Shown here piece by piece: positions 35,320 through 43,765 of a stretch of 64,000 bases of DNA; within the stretch, counting starts at the first letter, position 1; the number at the start of each line of letters is the position of its first letter. Below the pieces are notes generated by a model that saw nothing but the letters and a program-made list of their open reading frames with translations, searched no databases and was not told the DNA's origin. The DNA comes from Parafrankia discariae. GTDB taxonomy: Bacteria; Actinomycetota; Actinomycetes; Frankiales; Frankiaceae. The stretch is taken from assembly GCF_000373365.1 (NCBI RefSeq), contig NZ_KB891252.1, forward strand, positions 1-64,000, given 5' to 3'. Made by a program: the position numbers and the translations under genes.

Positions 35320-36247
35320 CGTCGTTGACCCAACCTGCCACGGGGGACAGGTCGCCGCGAAGGGGACGGTCATCGATACTCGGCTGCTCACCCGGATCGG
35401 CGGCGCCCCGCTGGACGGTGTGAAGGGCCTCGTGGTCGAGGCGGCCTGCCTGGCCACCCACGCCGCGCTCTACCCGGCGGCGGCACTGCCCCGCCGGCGC
35501 CGCGACGACGACGGACTCGCCGACCGTTACCGCCTCGCCGGCCTGACACCGCTGCAGCGCGGCCTGCTCATCGGCGACCCGCTGGCGGCCGGGACGCCGA
35601 TCCTGCTGGTGCACGGCCTCGTCGACAACAGGTCCGTGTTCACCCGACTGGAGCGCTCCCTGCGCCGCCGCGGCTTCACGACGGTGACCTCGGTGGACAT
35701 CCCGCTGTTCGCGACGAGCGTCCAGGCTGCCGCGGCGCAGCTCGCCGGGACCGTCGAGCAGGTCGCCGGCCGTCACGGCGACACCGGCGTGCACATCGTC
35801 GCCCATTCGCTCGGCGGTCTGGTGGCCCGTTACTACGTGCAGCGGCTCGGCGGCGGCGACCACGTGCGGACCCTGGTCACGCTGGCGACACCGCACAACG
35901 GCACCCGGCTGGCCTGCCTGGTGCCGAAGGCCGTCTCCTACCGGCTCGTCAGCCAGCTCCGCCCCGGGTCGCCGCTGCTGCGGGAGCTTGTCGAGCCGGC
36001 CCCCGGTATCCGGACCCGCTTCCTGGCCGTCGCCGGCGGCCTCGACACGGTGGTCCGCCCGGGCGAGGCGACGCTCACCCATCCTGACCTGGTGGCCGAG
36101 AACGTGGTCGTCGACGGGGCCGGTCACCACGGGCTGCCGTTCAGCAGCGCGGTGGCGCACATGATCGCCCGCAGGCTGGCCGGGGACCCCGCCGACGGTC
36201 ACGAACCGGCCCAGAGCACCACTAAAGTGCCCCACCTTTGTAGCTAG
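35306..36247 (+). CDS. Alpha/beta-hydrolase lipase/esterase
   Basis: The 313-residue protein has ILLVHGLVDNRSVFTRLERS (oxyanion HG at 103-104), HIVAHSLGGLVARYYVQRLG (nucleophile Ser168 in the AHSLGG elbow), ATPHNGTRLA, and a late GAGHHGLPFS giving the catalytic His. This matches PGAP1-like/triacylglycerol lipase family proteins. There is no clear signal peptide. The ATG at 35306 overlaps the end of the carboxyltransferase gene, suggesting coupled translation and a shared role in lipid metabolism; an internal GTG near residue 22 is also possible. Confidence 0.88.
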   Translation: MAFCNVVDPTCHGGQVAAKGTVIDTRLLTRIGGAPLDGVKGLVVEAACLATHAALYPAAALPRRRRDDDGLADRYRLAGLTPLQRGLLIGDPLAAGTPILLVHGLVDNRSVFTRLERSLRRRGFTTVTSVDIPLFATSVQAAAAQLAGTVEQVAGRHGDTGVHIVAHSLGGLVARYYVQRLGGGDHVRTLVTLATPHNGTRLACLVPKAVSYRLVSQLRPGSPLLRELVEPAPGIRTRFLAVAGGLDTVVRPGEATLTHPDLVAENVVVDGAGHHGLPFSSAVAHMIARRLAGDPADGHEPAQSTTKVPHLCS

Positions 36248-36357
36248 CTAGGCGTATCTGTCGGAATCGCACGGTGTAGCCTCCTCATCGGTTTAGAGGT
36301 CCCCCTCCCCGCCCGGTTCGTCCGGCGGATGCCTTGCGACCATGGGAGTGCGTGTTG

Positions 36358-37245
36358 ATGCGACCGCAGTTCCCGAGAACCGAACACGGAGCACGCCGCC
36401 GCCGGAATGCAGGATCCTCCGACGAGCAGGAATCATCCGCGTTCGGTAGATCGGGTTTCGCCGCCGTCCAGCTACGGCGCACGGGTGTCGCCACCGCGGT
36501 GGCGTCCACCATCGGGCTTGTCATGATCAACAGTACCGGGGTGGCGCACTCGGAGACCACCACGTCGCCGGAGATCCGCCCGACCGGCACCGTGCTCGGC
36601 GCATCCACCGGCCCGGGCGGTTCCGCGGCCGGAACGGTCAACGTCATCTCCGCCGGCGGGACGGACGGTCTCACCGGCGTGGCTCCGGACGACGCGGCCG
36701 CCGAGGCGCAACGCCGGCTGAGCACCTACCTGCAGGTCACCGACCAGATCGGGGCCCGCGAGGCCGCGGCGACTCTGACCCAGTACGCCGCCGCGGTCGC
36801 CTCCGAGACCGAGCGCCTGGAGGCCGCCCGGTGGGTCCGCCCGATCGAGGCACGGATCACCCAGGGCTTCGGTGGCGCCAACCACCACATCGGCGTGGAC
36901 TTCGGCGCCGCACACGGGACGCCGATCTACGCGGCGCACCGCGGCACCGTCATCTACGCCGGCTGGGAGTCGGGCTACGGGAACTTCGTGCAGATCATGC
37001 ACGAGAACAACGTGGTCACCAGCTACGGCCATCTGTCACGCATCGACGTGCGGCTCGGGCAGGAGGTCGCCACCGGCGAGCAGATCGGCAAGGAGGGCAG
37101 CACCGGCCACTCCACCGGTCCGCACCTGCACTTCGAGGTCCGCCTCAACGGCCAGTACGGAACGAAGGTCGACCCGTTGGCCTGGCTCGCCGGTCACGGC
37201 GTCCACTACGGAGACCAGGCCACGACGCAGACCAGCCACGACTGA
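36358..37245 (+). CDS. M23-family peptidoglycan endopeptidase
   Basis: The 295-residue protein has a basic N-terminus, a hydrophobic export segment (TGVATAVASTIGLVMINSTG), a helical region (QRRLSTYLQVTDQIGAREAA) and a C-terminal M23 domain. Zinc ligands are visible in NHHIGVDFGAAHG (His177, Asp181) and HLHFEVRLNG. It would cleave peptide cross-links of the cell wall outside the membrane. ATG 36358 is preferred over an upstream in-frame start at 36334 because GGGAG lies a short distance before it. It is monocistronic. Confidence 0.92.
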   Translation: MRPQFPRTEHGARRRRNAGSSDEQESSAFGRSGFAAVQLRRTGVATAVASTIGLVMINSTGVAHSETTTSPEIRPTGTVLGASTGPGGSAAGTVNVISAGGTDGLTGVAPDDAAAEAQRRLSTYLQVTDQIGAREAAATLTQYAAAVASETERLEAARWVRPIEARITQGFGGANHHIGVDFGAAHGTPIYAAHRGTVIYAGWESGYGNFVQIMHENNVVTSYGHLSRIDVRLGQEVATGEQIGKEGSTGHSTGPHLHFEVRLNGQYGTKVDPLAWLAGHGVHYGDQATTQTSHD

Positions 37246-37314
37246 GCGCCGGCCACGGCTGAGGCCGGGCGCGACCGAGGCCGGGCGGCTGAGGACCGGC
37301 CCGAGACCAGGCGA

Positions 37315-38031
37315 CTACCGGGGCTGGAGCGGTTCGCCGGGCTCTGACGGTTCGCCGGGCCCGGACGGGTCGCCGGACTCCGACGGGTCGCCCCGCACTC
37401 CGGCGAGCAGCAGTTCGGTGAGCGTGTCGATGACATCGTCGTCGGAGAAGCCGGCCTCGTTCGAGGGAAGCAGGGCGTAGGCCAGCGTCGACAGCAGCGC
37501 GCCCATCGCCGCGGCGACGAGGACCGGCTCACCGGGCAGCCGGTGACCGCGCTCGCGCAGGTACTCCAGGTGCTCGCACAGCACCGCCGTGTCCTGGACG
37601 AGCTGCTCCCACAGCGCGTCCGACCGTACCCCCCGGTTGATGGCCGACTCGTACAGCGCGACCACGACCGGCAGGTTGGCCCGCATCACGCGCCAGGCGA
37701 CGGCCAGGTGTGCGCGCAGCTGCGCGCGGTCGGTGAGGTCGTGCTCGCGGGGATGCCCCGCGTCACCCGCCGCCCCGCCGACCGTCCCCCCGCCGACCAC
37801 CGCCTCGCCCGCGATCGCCTCGCCGGCCTGGCCGTGCATGTCGGCCAGCAGGGCCTGCAGCAGGTTCTCCTTACTACTGAAGTGCTCGTAGAACGAGCCC
37901 GCCGAGCGGCCCGCGGCGGCGGTGATGTCCGTGATCTTGGTGTTGAGGTAGCCCCGTTCCACGAACAGCTGCCGGGCCGCCTCCTTCAGCGCGACCTCGG
38001 TCCGCGCCGCCCGCTCCTTGCGAACGCTCAT
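37315..38031 (-). CDS. TetR-family transcriptional regulator
   Basis: The 238-residue protein has a TetR N-terminal HTH: ALKEAARQLFVERGYLNTKI then TDITAAAGRSAGSFYEHFSS and KENLLQALLADM. The C-terminal domain is helical and variable, with a Gly-rich insertion near residue 85 and a low-complexity GDPSESG-type tail. It is divergent from an FAD monooxygenase gene, a common regulator/target arrangement. ATG 38031 is chosen because AGGAGGGGG precedes it. A palindrome in the shared intergenic region is a candidate operator. Confidence 0.9.
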   Translation of the reverse strand: MSVRKERAARTEVALKEAARQLFVERGYLNTKITDITAAAGRSAGSFYEHFSSKENLLQALLADMHGQAGEAIAGEAVVGGGTVGGAAGDAGHPREHDLTDRAQLRAHLAVAWRVMRANLPVVVALYESAINRGVRSDALWEQLVQDTAVLCEHLEYLRERGHRLPGEPVLVAAAMGALLSTLAYALLPSNEAGFSDDDVIDTLTELLLAGVRGDPSESGDPSGPGEPSEPGEPLQPR

Positions 38032-38043
38032 GTTGCCCCCTCC

Positions 38044-38072
38044 TTGACTCCGCGCGTCGGGACAACAATACT
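38044..38072 (+). promoter_or_regulatory. Possible promoter of the monooxygenase gene
   Basis: TTGACT at 38044-38049 is followed at 17-18 bp by AATACT/ATACTG. It points toward the monooxygenase gene and lies just upstream of the palindrome at 38082, so a repressor bound there could block transcription. Confidence 0.4.
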
Positions 38073-38081
38073 GAACCCTCA

Positions 38082-38105
38082 TTCGCTGAATTAAATTTCA
38101 GTGAA
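38082..38105. promoter_or_regulatory. Candidate TetR operator palindrome
   Basis: TTCGCTGAA (38082-38090) and TTCAGTGAA (38097-38105) are inverted repeats (one mismatch in nine) around TTAAAT. The site is AT-rich in a GC-rich genome and lies 51 bp from the TetR start. Size and symmetry suit a TetR dimer. Confidence 0.6.
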
Positions 38106-38110
38106 TTTAA

Positions 38111-38162
38111 GTTCGGCGAGTTCGGGTTCGGCGAGTTCGGGTTCGGCGAGTTCGGGTTCGGC
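38111..38162. repeat. 15-bp tandem repeat in the monooxygenase leader
   Basis: Three perfect copies of GTTCGGCGAGTTCGG (38111-38155) plus a seven-base partial copy. They lie between the candidate operator and the start codon of the monooxygenase gene. They are not coding on a supported frame. Confidence 0.9.
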
Positions 38163-38197
38163 AGACAGTCGAACCCCCTTGATCCGAGGAGTGCGAC

Positions 38198-39361
38198 ATG
38201 GCTGACGCGACTGCCACAGCTCCGCTACGTGTGGTGGTGGTCGGCGGCGGTGTGGCGGGGGCGGCCAGCGCGATCGCGCTGGCGCGGGCCGGCGCGACGG
38301 TCACCGTCCACGAGGCGTACGCGGAGCCGGCCGGCCCCGTCGGCTCGTTCGTGAGCCTGGCCGCCAACGGGCTGCGCGCACTGGACGCGCTGGGCTGCCT
38401 GCCGCCGGTCCAGGCCGCGGGCCGCGCCGTCGAGCGGCAGCGAATGTGGTCCGGCGGTGGCCGCCTGCTCGGCGACGTGCCCCGCGGCCGCCGCTCGAGC
38501 GATCCCCTGCACAGCGTCACCCTGATGCGCGCCGACCTCGTCTCCGTGCTGCGCGCCGAGGCGACGCGGCTGGGCGCCCGGATCAGCACCGACGATCCAC
38601 TCGACATCTCCGCGCTCGAACGGCTCCGCGCCGGCGCCGACCTGATCGTCGGCGCGGACGGGATCTGGTCCGCCACCCGGCGGCTGCTGCATCCCACCGC
38701 CGCGGATCCCGGGTACGCCGGGCTCTACTCGGTGTCGGGTGAGTCGCACACCCTCGACGTCGAACCCGACGCGTTCAACATGATCTTCGGGCGGCGAGGT
38801 GCCTTCCTCTACGTGCCGGCACCGGACGGCGGTGTCTGGTGGTCGGCTCAGGTCTCGTCACGCACCCCGCCCGACCCGCGCGCGGTGGGGGTCGCCGAGC
38901 TGACCGGGATCTTCGCCGCCGAGCGGCGGGCCGCCGCCGTCCTGCGCGCGACCACCCGGGTACACGGTGGCACGCTCCTGCACACCCTGCCGCTCGTACC
39001 TCGCCACCACGACGACCGGGTCGTCCTGATCGGCGACGCCGCTCATCCCGTGGGCGCCGGGCAGGGCGGGTCGATGGCGTTGGAGGACGCCGTTGTTCTC
39101 GGGCGTGAGCTCGGCCGGCGGACCACGACGAGCGACGCGCTGGCGACCTACGACCGGCTGCGCCGCGACCGGCTCGGGAAGATGACGCGGGCCGCCAGCG
39201 CGAACCGCGACGCCAAGACGGCGGGCCCGGTGGCCGCCCGGCTCCGTGATCTGATCATGCCGATCGTCTTCCCACGGATGTACGAACGGGCGACCGGCTG
39301 GCTCTACGACTACGACCTCGGCACCCTGCCGCACGCGGCGACCGCGCCGACCGCGGGCTAG
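38198..39361 (+). CDS. FAD-dependent aromatic-type monooxygenase
   Basis: The 387-residue protein is a group A flavin monooxygenase. It has VVVVGGGVAGAASAIALARA (FAD-binding GxGxxG), DLIVGADGIWSATRRLL (the DG motif) and VVLIGDAAHPVGAGQGGSMA (GD motif binding the FAD ribose). Such enzymes hydroxylate aromatic or related small molecules with NAD(P)H; the substrate cannot be read from sequence. GAGGAG precedes ATG 38198. It is divergent from the TetR gene that may repress it. Its stop codon overlaps the stop of the converging helicase gene within CTAG. Confidence 0.9.
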   Translation: MADATATAPLRVVVVGGGVAGAASAIALARAGATVTVHEAYAEPAGPVGSFVSLAANGLRALDALGCLPPVQAAGRAVERQRMWSGGGRLLGDVPRGRRSSDPLHSVTLMRADLVSVLRAEATRLGARISTDDPLDISALERLRAGADLIVGADGIWSATRRLLHPTAADPGYAGLYSVSGESHTLDVEPDAFNMIFGRRGAFLYVPAPDGGVWWSAQVSSRTPPDPRAVGVAELTGIFAAERRAAAVLRATTRVHGGTLLHTLPLVPRHHDDRVVLIGDAAHPVGAGQGGSMALEDAVVLGRELGRRTTTSDALATYDRLRRDRLGKMTRAASANRDAKTAGPVAARLRDLIMPIVFPRMYERATGWLYDYDLGTLPHAATAPTAG

Positions 39362-41955
39362 AGCTTCTCGACCGGGGCGTAGCGCAGGAGGAGGTCCTTC
39401 GTGCCGGTCTCCGCGCCGAAGTCGACCTTGGCCTGGCGGGAGTCCCCGATCCCACTCGTCGCGACGACCACACCGAGACCGAACGTGTCATGGGTGACAC
39501 GGTCGCCGGGGGTGAGCTCGACGATCGGACGCGCCGCCGGGCGGCCGGGCTTCGCCCCGAACGGGGAGTTCGGCAGCTTCCCGCCGGACCCACCGGAACC
39601 GTTGCCCGTACCCGTCGACCCGCCGCCGGAGAACCGCCCACCGCCCGCGGCCGGAGCCGGCTCGGGCAGCCGCCGCCACTCGACGAGCGAATCCGGCACC
39701 TCCCCCAGAAAGCGGGACGGCGGGTTGTAGGCCGGCTGCCCCCAGGCGCTGCGCACCTGGGACCTGGTGAGATAGAGCCTGGCCCGGGCCCGGGTGACAC
39801 CCACGTAGGCGAGCCGACGCTCCTCCTCCAGCCCGGTCGGATCCCCGAGCGTGCGCAGGTGCGGGAAGACGCCGTCCTCGAGACCGGTCAGGAACACGAC
39901 GGGGAACTCGAGGCCCTTCGCACTGTGCAGGGTCATCAGCGTGACCACGCCGTCCGAGCCGTCGTCGTCGGGGATCTGGTCGGCGTCGGCGACGAGCGCC
40001 ACCTGCTCCAGGAACTCGGCGAGCGTGCCGTCCGGGCGCCGCTCGGTGAACTCCTGGACGACCCCGACGAGCTCACGCAGGTTCTCCACCCGGCCCTGTG
40101 CCTCGATGGTGTCCTCCGTGACCAGCTCCGAGAGGTAGCCCGTCCGCTCCAGCGCCGCCTCGATCACGGCCAGCGGGCCGGCGGGCAACTGCTCGCGCAG
40201 GCCGTCGAGAAGGGCCACGAAATCGCGGATCGAGCGGGCCGACCTGGTGGCCAGGCCGGGTATCTCGTCCACCCGGGTGAGCGCGTCGGAGAAGGCGATC
40301 CGCTCCCGCTCGGCGAAGGCCGAGACCATCGCCTCCGCGCGGTCGCCGATGCCACGGCGCGGGACGTTCAGGATGCGCCGCAGGTTCACCGTGTCCGTCG
40401 GGTTCACCAGCACCCGCAGGTAGGCAAGAAGATCACGGATCTCGCGACGCTCGTAGAACCGGACGCCGCCGACGACCCGGTACGGCAGGCCGACCCGGAT
40501 GAAGATCTCCTCGAACACGCGGCTCTGCGCGTTCGTCCGGTAGAAGACCGCGACGTCCGCCGGCCGGGCCAGGTTCTCGTCGCCGAGGCGGTCGATCTCC
40601 TCCGCGACGAACGCGGCCTCGTCGTGCTCGTTGTCGGCGACGAAGCCGACGATCCGCTCGCCGTCACCGGCGTCCGACCACAGGCGCTTGGGCTTGCGCT
40701 GGGCGTTGCGGGCGATGACCGCGTTCGCCGCGGAGAGGATCGTCTGGGTGGAGCGGTAGTTCTGCTCCAGCAGGATGACCGCCGCGTTCGGGAAATCCTG
40801 CTCGAACTCGACGATGTTGCGGATGTTCGCGCCACGGAAGGCGTAGATCGACTGGTCCGCGTCACCGACGACGCACAGCTCCGCGGGCGGTACGGCACCC
40901 GACGGCGGCACCGCCGCCGCGGGCCACTCCGCCCCGTCGTGCTCCGTGAAATCGTCATGCTCCGCGGAACCACCGTGCTCCGCGGAACCACCGGGGGGCG
41001 GGGCGGCGGCGGGATCCGCCGCCGGGTCGGTGCCCGCGGGCACCGGGCGGCCCACGAGCTCACGGATGAGCACGTACTGGGCGTGGTTGGTGTCCTGGTA
41101 CTCGTCCACCAGGACGTGGCGGAACCGGCGCCGGTAGTGCTCGGCGACGTCCGGGAACGCCTGGAGCAGGTTGACCGTGGTCATGATCAGGTCGTCGAAG
41201 TCCAGCGCGTTCGCCTGGGTCAGCCGCTGCTGGTAGGCCGCGTACACCTCGGCGACGGTGCGCTCGATGTGGTTCGTGGCCCTGTCCCGGGCCGTCTCCC
41301 AGTCGACCAGCTCGTTCTTCAGCGCGCTGATCGCCGCGGCGAGCCCACGGGCCGTGTGCCGCTTCGGATCGAGGTCGAGATCCCTGGTGACCAGCGTGAT
41401 GAGGCGCTGGGCGTCCGCCGCGTCGTAGATCGAGAAGGAGGAGGCGAAGCCGAGCCGGCCCGCTTCCGAACGCAGGATGCGCACGCAGGCGGAGTGGAAG
41501 GTACTCACCCACATCGCCCGGGTGCGGCCCCCCACGATCGCCTCGACGCGCTCCTTCATCTCACCGGCGGCCTTGTTCGTGAAGGTGATCGCCAGGATCT
41601 CGCCGGGCCGCGCGCCGCGCGCCGCGAGCAGGTACGCGATCCGGTGCGTGAGCACGCGGGTCTTGCCGGACCCGGCACCGGCGACGACCAGCAGGGGAGA
41701 GCCGGCGTGCACCACGGCGGCGCGCTGCTGCGGGTTGAGCCCCTCGAGCAGTTCGTCCGGGTCGAGCCGGGGTGCCCGGGCGCGGGCGACGCCGCCGGAC
41801 TCGAGCACCGCCGGGCCGAAGGCCTCGCGGGACGCCCGCCCGCCGCCGGGACGATCACCGTGCGGCTCGTGGCCGCCCACGGTGCCCGAGCCGGCCGGGG
41901 CACCGCCGTCGACCAGGGCCCCGGGGCCGAAGGTGTCGTCGAAAAGAGTGCTCAT
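39358..41955 (-). CDS. pcrA: UvrD/PcrA-type DNA helicase
   Basis: The 865-residue superfamily 1A helicase has LNPQQRAAVVHAGSPLLVVA, Walker A GAGSGKT at 93-99, FTNKAAGEMKERV, VDEYQDTNHAQYVL (Walker B), CVVGDADQSIYAFRGA, LEQNYRST, VTLMTLHSAKGLEFPVVFLT and EEERRLAYVGVTRARARLYL. It unwinds DNA 3' to 5' in repair and replication restart. Odd points are a ~55-residue Pro/Ala/Gly/His-rich insertion with repeated EHGG/EHDD units between motif II and motif III, an N-terminal extension of ~70 residues and a Gly-rich stretch before the C-terminal TUDOR-like end (TPGDRVTHDTFGLGVVVATS). Confidence 0.95.
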   Translation of the reverse strand: MSTLFDDTFGPGALVDGGAPAGSGTVGGHEPHGDRPGGGRASREAFGPAVLESGGVARARAPRLDPDELLEGLNPQQRAAVVHAGSPLLVVAGAGSGKTRVLTHRIAYLLAARGARPGEILAITFTNKAAGEMKERVEAIVGGRTRAMWVSTFHSACVRILRSEAGRLGFASSFSIYDAADAQRLITLVTRDLDLDPKRHTARGLAAAISALKNELVDWETARDRATNHIERTVAEVYAAYQQRLTQANALDFDDLIMTTVNLLQAFPDVAEHYRRRFRHVLVDEYQDTNHAQYVLIRELVGRPVPAGTDPAADPAAAPPPGGSAEHGGSAEHDDFTEHDGAEWPAAAVPPSGAVPPAELCVVGDADQSIYAFRGANIRNIVEFEQDFPNAAVILLEQNYRSTQTILSAANAVIARNAQRKPKRLWSDAGDGERIVGFVADNEHDEAAFVAEEIDRLGDENLARPADVAVFYRTNAQSRVFEEIFIRVGLPYRVVGGVRFYERREIRDLLAYLRVLVNPTDTVNLRRILNVPRRGIGDRAEAMVSAFAERERIAFSDALTRVDEIPGLATRSARSIRDFVALLDGLREQLPAGPLAVIEAALERTGYLSELVTEDTIEAQGRVENLRELVGVVQEFTERRPDGTLAEFLEQVALVADADQIPDDDGSDGVVTLMTLHSAKGLEFPVVFLTGLEDGVFPHLRTLGDPTGLEEERRLAYVGVTRARARLYLTRSQVRSAWGQPAYNPPSRFLGEVPDSLVEWRRLPEPAPAAGGGRFSGGGSTGTGNGSGGSGGKLPNSPFGAKPGRPAARPIVELTPGDRVTHDTFGLGVVVATSGIGDSRQAKVDFGAETGTKDLLLRYAPVEKL

Positions 41956-42134
41956 CAGACCCCGATCGTACGTTCGACGGGCGAACCGCCCGGCGCCGCG
42001 GCCGCCCCGGCCACCACGTCATGCTGCCGGGCGGGTCCGACACTTCCATGCCCCGGTCGGGCCCTCGCGGCCGGGTCGGACGACCGCCGGGGCGAGTCGG
42101 CCGAGCAGTCCCCGCGCCGCTCGCGCGACGGCTG

Positions 42135-43613
42135 TCAGGCGACCGTCCGACGGCCCGCGGCGACGCCGGTCGGGTCAGCGCCGGTCGGGTCAGCGCCGGC
42201 GGCGAGCGCGGCGACCCTGGTGTCGACGGCTGGGTCGAGGTTGCCACCGGAGATCACCACCGCGGTGGGCCCGACCGCGAGCAGGGGGGCCCGCAGCAAC
42301 GCGGCGACCCCCGCCGCGCCCGCGGGCTCCACCCGCTGGCCCGACCGGCGCAGCAGCACCATCGCCTCCCAGAACGCGTCCTCGTCGACCGTGACGACGT
42401 CGTCCACGAGGTGGGTGGCGAGCTCGAGGGTGAGCCGTCCGGGGGCGGCCACGGCCATCCCGTCGGCGATCGTCCCGGCCGCGGTTCCCGGCTGGTCGAC
42501 GGATCCCGCCGGGCCGCCGCTGCCCGGGGGCACCGTGACACGGTGCCCGGTACGGAAGGAGGTGGCGAAGGCCGGCGCGGCGGCGGACTGGACGCCGATG
42601 ACGCGGACGTCCGGGCGCAGGCCCTTGATCGCTACAGCAAGGCCACACAGAAGACCACCACCGCCGACCCCGACGATGACGGTGGCGAGGTTCGGGACCT
42701 GCTCGAGCAGTTCCAGCCCGATCGTCCCCTGCCCGGCGACGACGGCGGCGTCGTCGAAGGGATGCACCAGCAGCCGGCCGCCCGCGCTCGCGAACGCGGC
42801 CGCCGCCGCCAGTGCCGCGTCGACCCCGCCCGGGACGTACTCGACCCGGGCACCCCAGCGCCGGGTGCCGGCGACCTTCGACGGGTTGGCGCTCTCCGGC
42901 ACGAAGATCGTCGCCTCGACGCCGAACCGGGCCGCGGCGAAGGCGACGCCCTGCGCGTGGTTGCCCGCGCTCGCCGCCACGACTCCCCGCTCGCGGGCGC
43001 GCGGGCCCGCGGCCGCGATCCGGTGATAGGCGCCGCGCAGCTTGAACGACCCGGTGTGCTGCTCGTGCTCACACTTGAGCCAGACTGGCGAGCCGGTGCG
43101 TCGGGTCAGGTCGGCGTCGGCCACGACCCGGGTGCGCCGGGCGACCCCCCGCAGCCCGTCGGCGGCGGCCACCACGTCGGCGACGTCGACCGCCGGCGCC
43201 CCCGTCACCCGGGCCTCGGCCGGCAGCCCGACCCCAACCGGTGCCGCGGTCCCGGCCGGCAGCGCGGCGTCCGCCGGCAACGCGGTTCCGGCCGGCAGCG
43301 TGGCACCGGACGACACCGCGACACCGGACGGCAGCGTGGCACCGTTACCCGGGCGGCACCCCGCCTCCCGGCCGGACGCGGCCGCCCGGGGCCCGAGCGT
43401 GCGTCGACTGGACGCCCTGCGCGGGCCGCCCGGCCGCAACAGCCCCGGCCGCGCTCCGACCCGGGCGGCGACCGGGGTGACCCCGGTTACGGCCGGGGCC
43501 ACCGGAGCTGCCGCGGCCGGGCGATCTCCCGCGTCGTCGGCGTCAGCCGGGTCGCCCACCCGGGACGGCGAGGCGCCGGTCGCCGAGGGCCCGCTCACGG
43601 ATGGTGATGTCAT
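42135..43613 (-). CDS. ilvA: Threonine ammonia-lyase (dehydratase), without ACT domain
   Basis: The 492-residue PLP enzyme has the PLP lysine in HTGSFKLRGAYHRI (Lys191), SAGNHAQGVAFAAARFGVEA, the phosphate loop VIVGVGGGGLLCGLAVAIKG and a C-terminal AVVISGGN. It deaminates threonine to 2-oxobutyrate, the first step to isoleucine, or acts catabolically. After the catalytic domain only a ~25-residue tail remains, so the isoleucine-sensing ACT domain is missing. The first ~135 residues are Ala/Pro/Gly-rich with PAGTALPADAALPAGT-like repeats. ATG 43613 follows AGGAG. The gene is preceded by a leader peptide, hairpin and terminator, suggesting attenuation. A serine racemase/dehydratase role is an alternative. 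Confidence 0.85.
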   Translation of the reverse strand: MTSPSVSGPSATGASPSRVGDPADADDAGDRPAAAAPVAPAVTGVTPVAARVGARPGLLRPGGPRRASSRRTLGPRAAASGREAGCRPGNGATLPSGVAVSSGATLPAGTALPADAALPAGTAAPVGVGLPAEARVTGAPAVDVADVVAAADGLRGVARRTRVVADADLTRRTGSPVWLKCEHEQHTGSFKLRGAYHRIAAAGPRARERGVVAASAGNHAQGVAFAAARFGVEATIFVPESANPSKVAGTRRWGARVEYVPGGVDAALAAAAAFASAGGRLLVHPFDDAAVVAGQGTIGLELLEQVPNLATVIVGVGGGGLLCGLAVAIKGLRPDVRVIGVQSAAAPAFATSFRTGHRVTVPPGSGGPAGSVDQPGTAAGTIADGMAVAAPGRLTLELATHLVDDVVTVDEDAFWEAMVLLRRSGQRVEPAGAAGVAALLRAPLLAVGPTAVVISGGNLDPAVDTRVAALAAGADPTGADPTGVAAGRRTVA

Positions 43614-43664
43614 CGAAGATCTCCTGGGTGGCTCGGCGGCCACCTCGCTGGGGCCGCGGCAAAC

Positions 43665-43696
43665 AAAAAAGCCCCCCGCCGTAGGGCGGAAGGGCT
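43665..43696 (-). terminator. Rho-independent terminator (attenuator) before ilvA
   Basis: On the minus strand AGCCCUUCCGCC, loop CUAC, GGCGGGGGGCU is followed at once by five U, a G and three U. The stem has two G-U pairs and one bulge. It is one of very few U-tailed terminators in this window. It sits 50 bp upstream of the ilvA start with no supported gene ending before it, so it is best read as a leader terminator. Confidence 0.8.
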
Positions 43697-43697
43697 G

Positions 43698-43730
43698 GGC
43701 GCGCGACCCGTTCGAGGACGGTCACGCGCC
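43698..43730 (-). promoter_or_regulatory. Leader hairpin starting at the leader peptide stop codon
   Basis: GGCGCGUGACC (minus strand, 43730-43720) pairs with GGUCGCGCGCC (43708-43698): 11 bp with one G-U, loop of 11. The first stem base is the last base of the leader peptide TAG, the spacing expected if a translating ribosome disrupts it. It ends one base before the terminator stem begins. Confidence 0.65.
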
Positions 43731-43759
43731 TACGTAATCACCATGAGGTGCTGCGGCAC
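43730..43759 (-). CDS. Nine-codon leader peptide of ilvA
   Basis: GTG-CCG-CAG-CAC-CTC-ATG-GTG-ATT-ACG-TAG encodes VPQHLMVIT. Leu, Val and Ile are the products of the branched-chain pathways and Thr is the substrate of the downstream enzyme; the Ile codon is the rare ATT. A TTGACT (minus strand, 43794-43789) with a 17-bp spacer to CACGCT would place the transcript start at or next to this GTG, making it leaderless, which is common in actinobacteria. GGAGGG overlaps just upstream and could instead serve a start at the internal ATG 43744. The in-frame region upstream is open to GTG 43819. Confidence 0.5.
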   Translation of the reverse strand: MPQHLMVIT

Positions 43760-43765
43760 CCCTCC

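Noticed and set aside
39490-43026. Plus-strand 1178-residue open frame
   Set aside because: It is antisense to pcrA and ilvA, which have complete motifs; GC-rich third positions create such frames.
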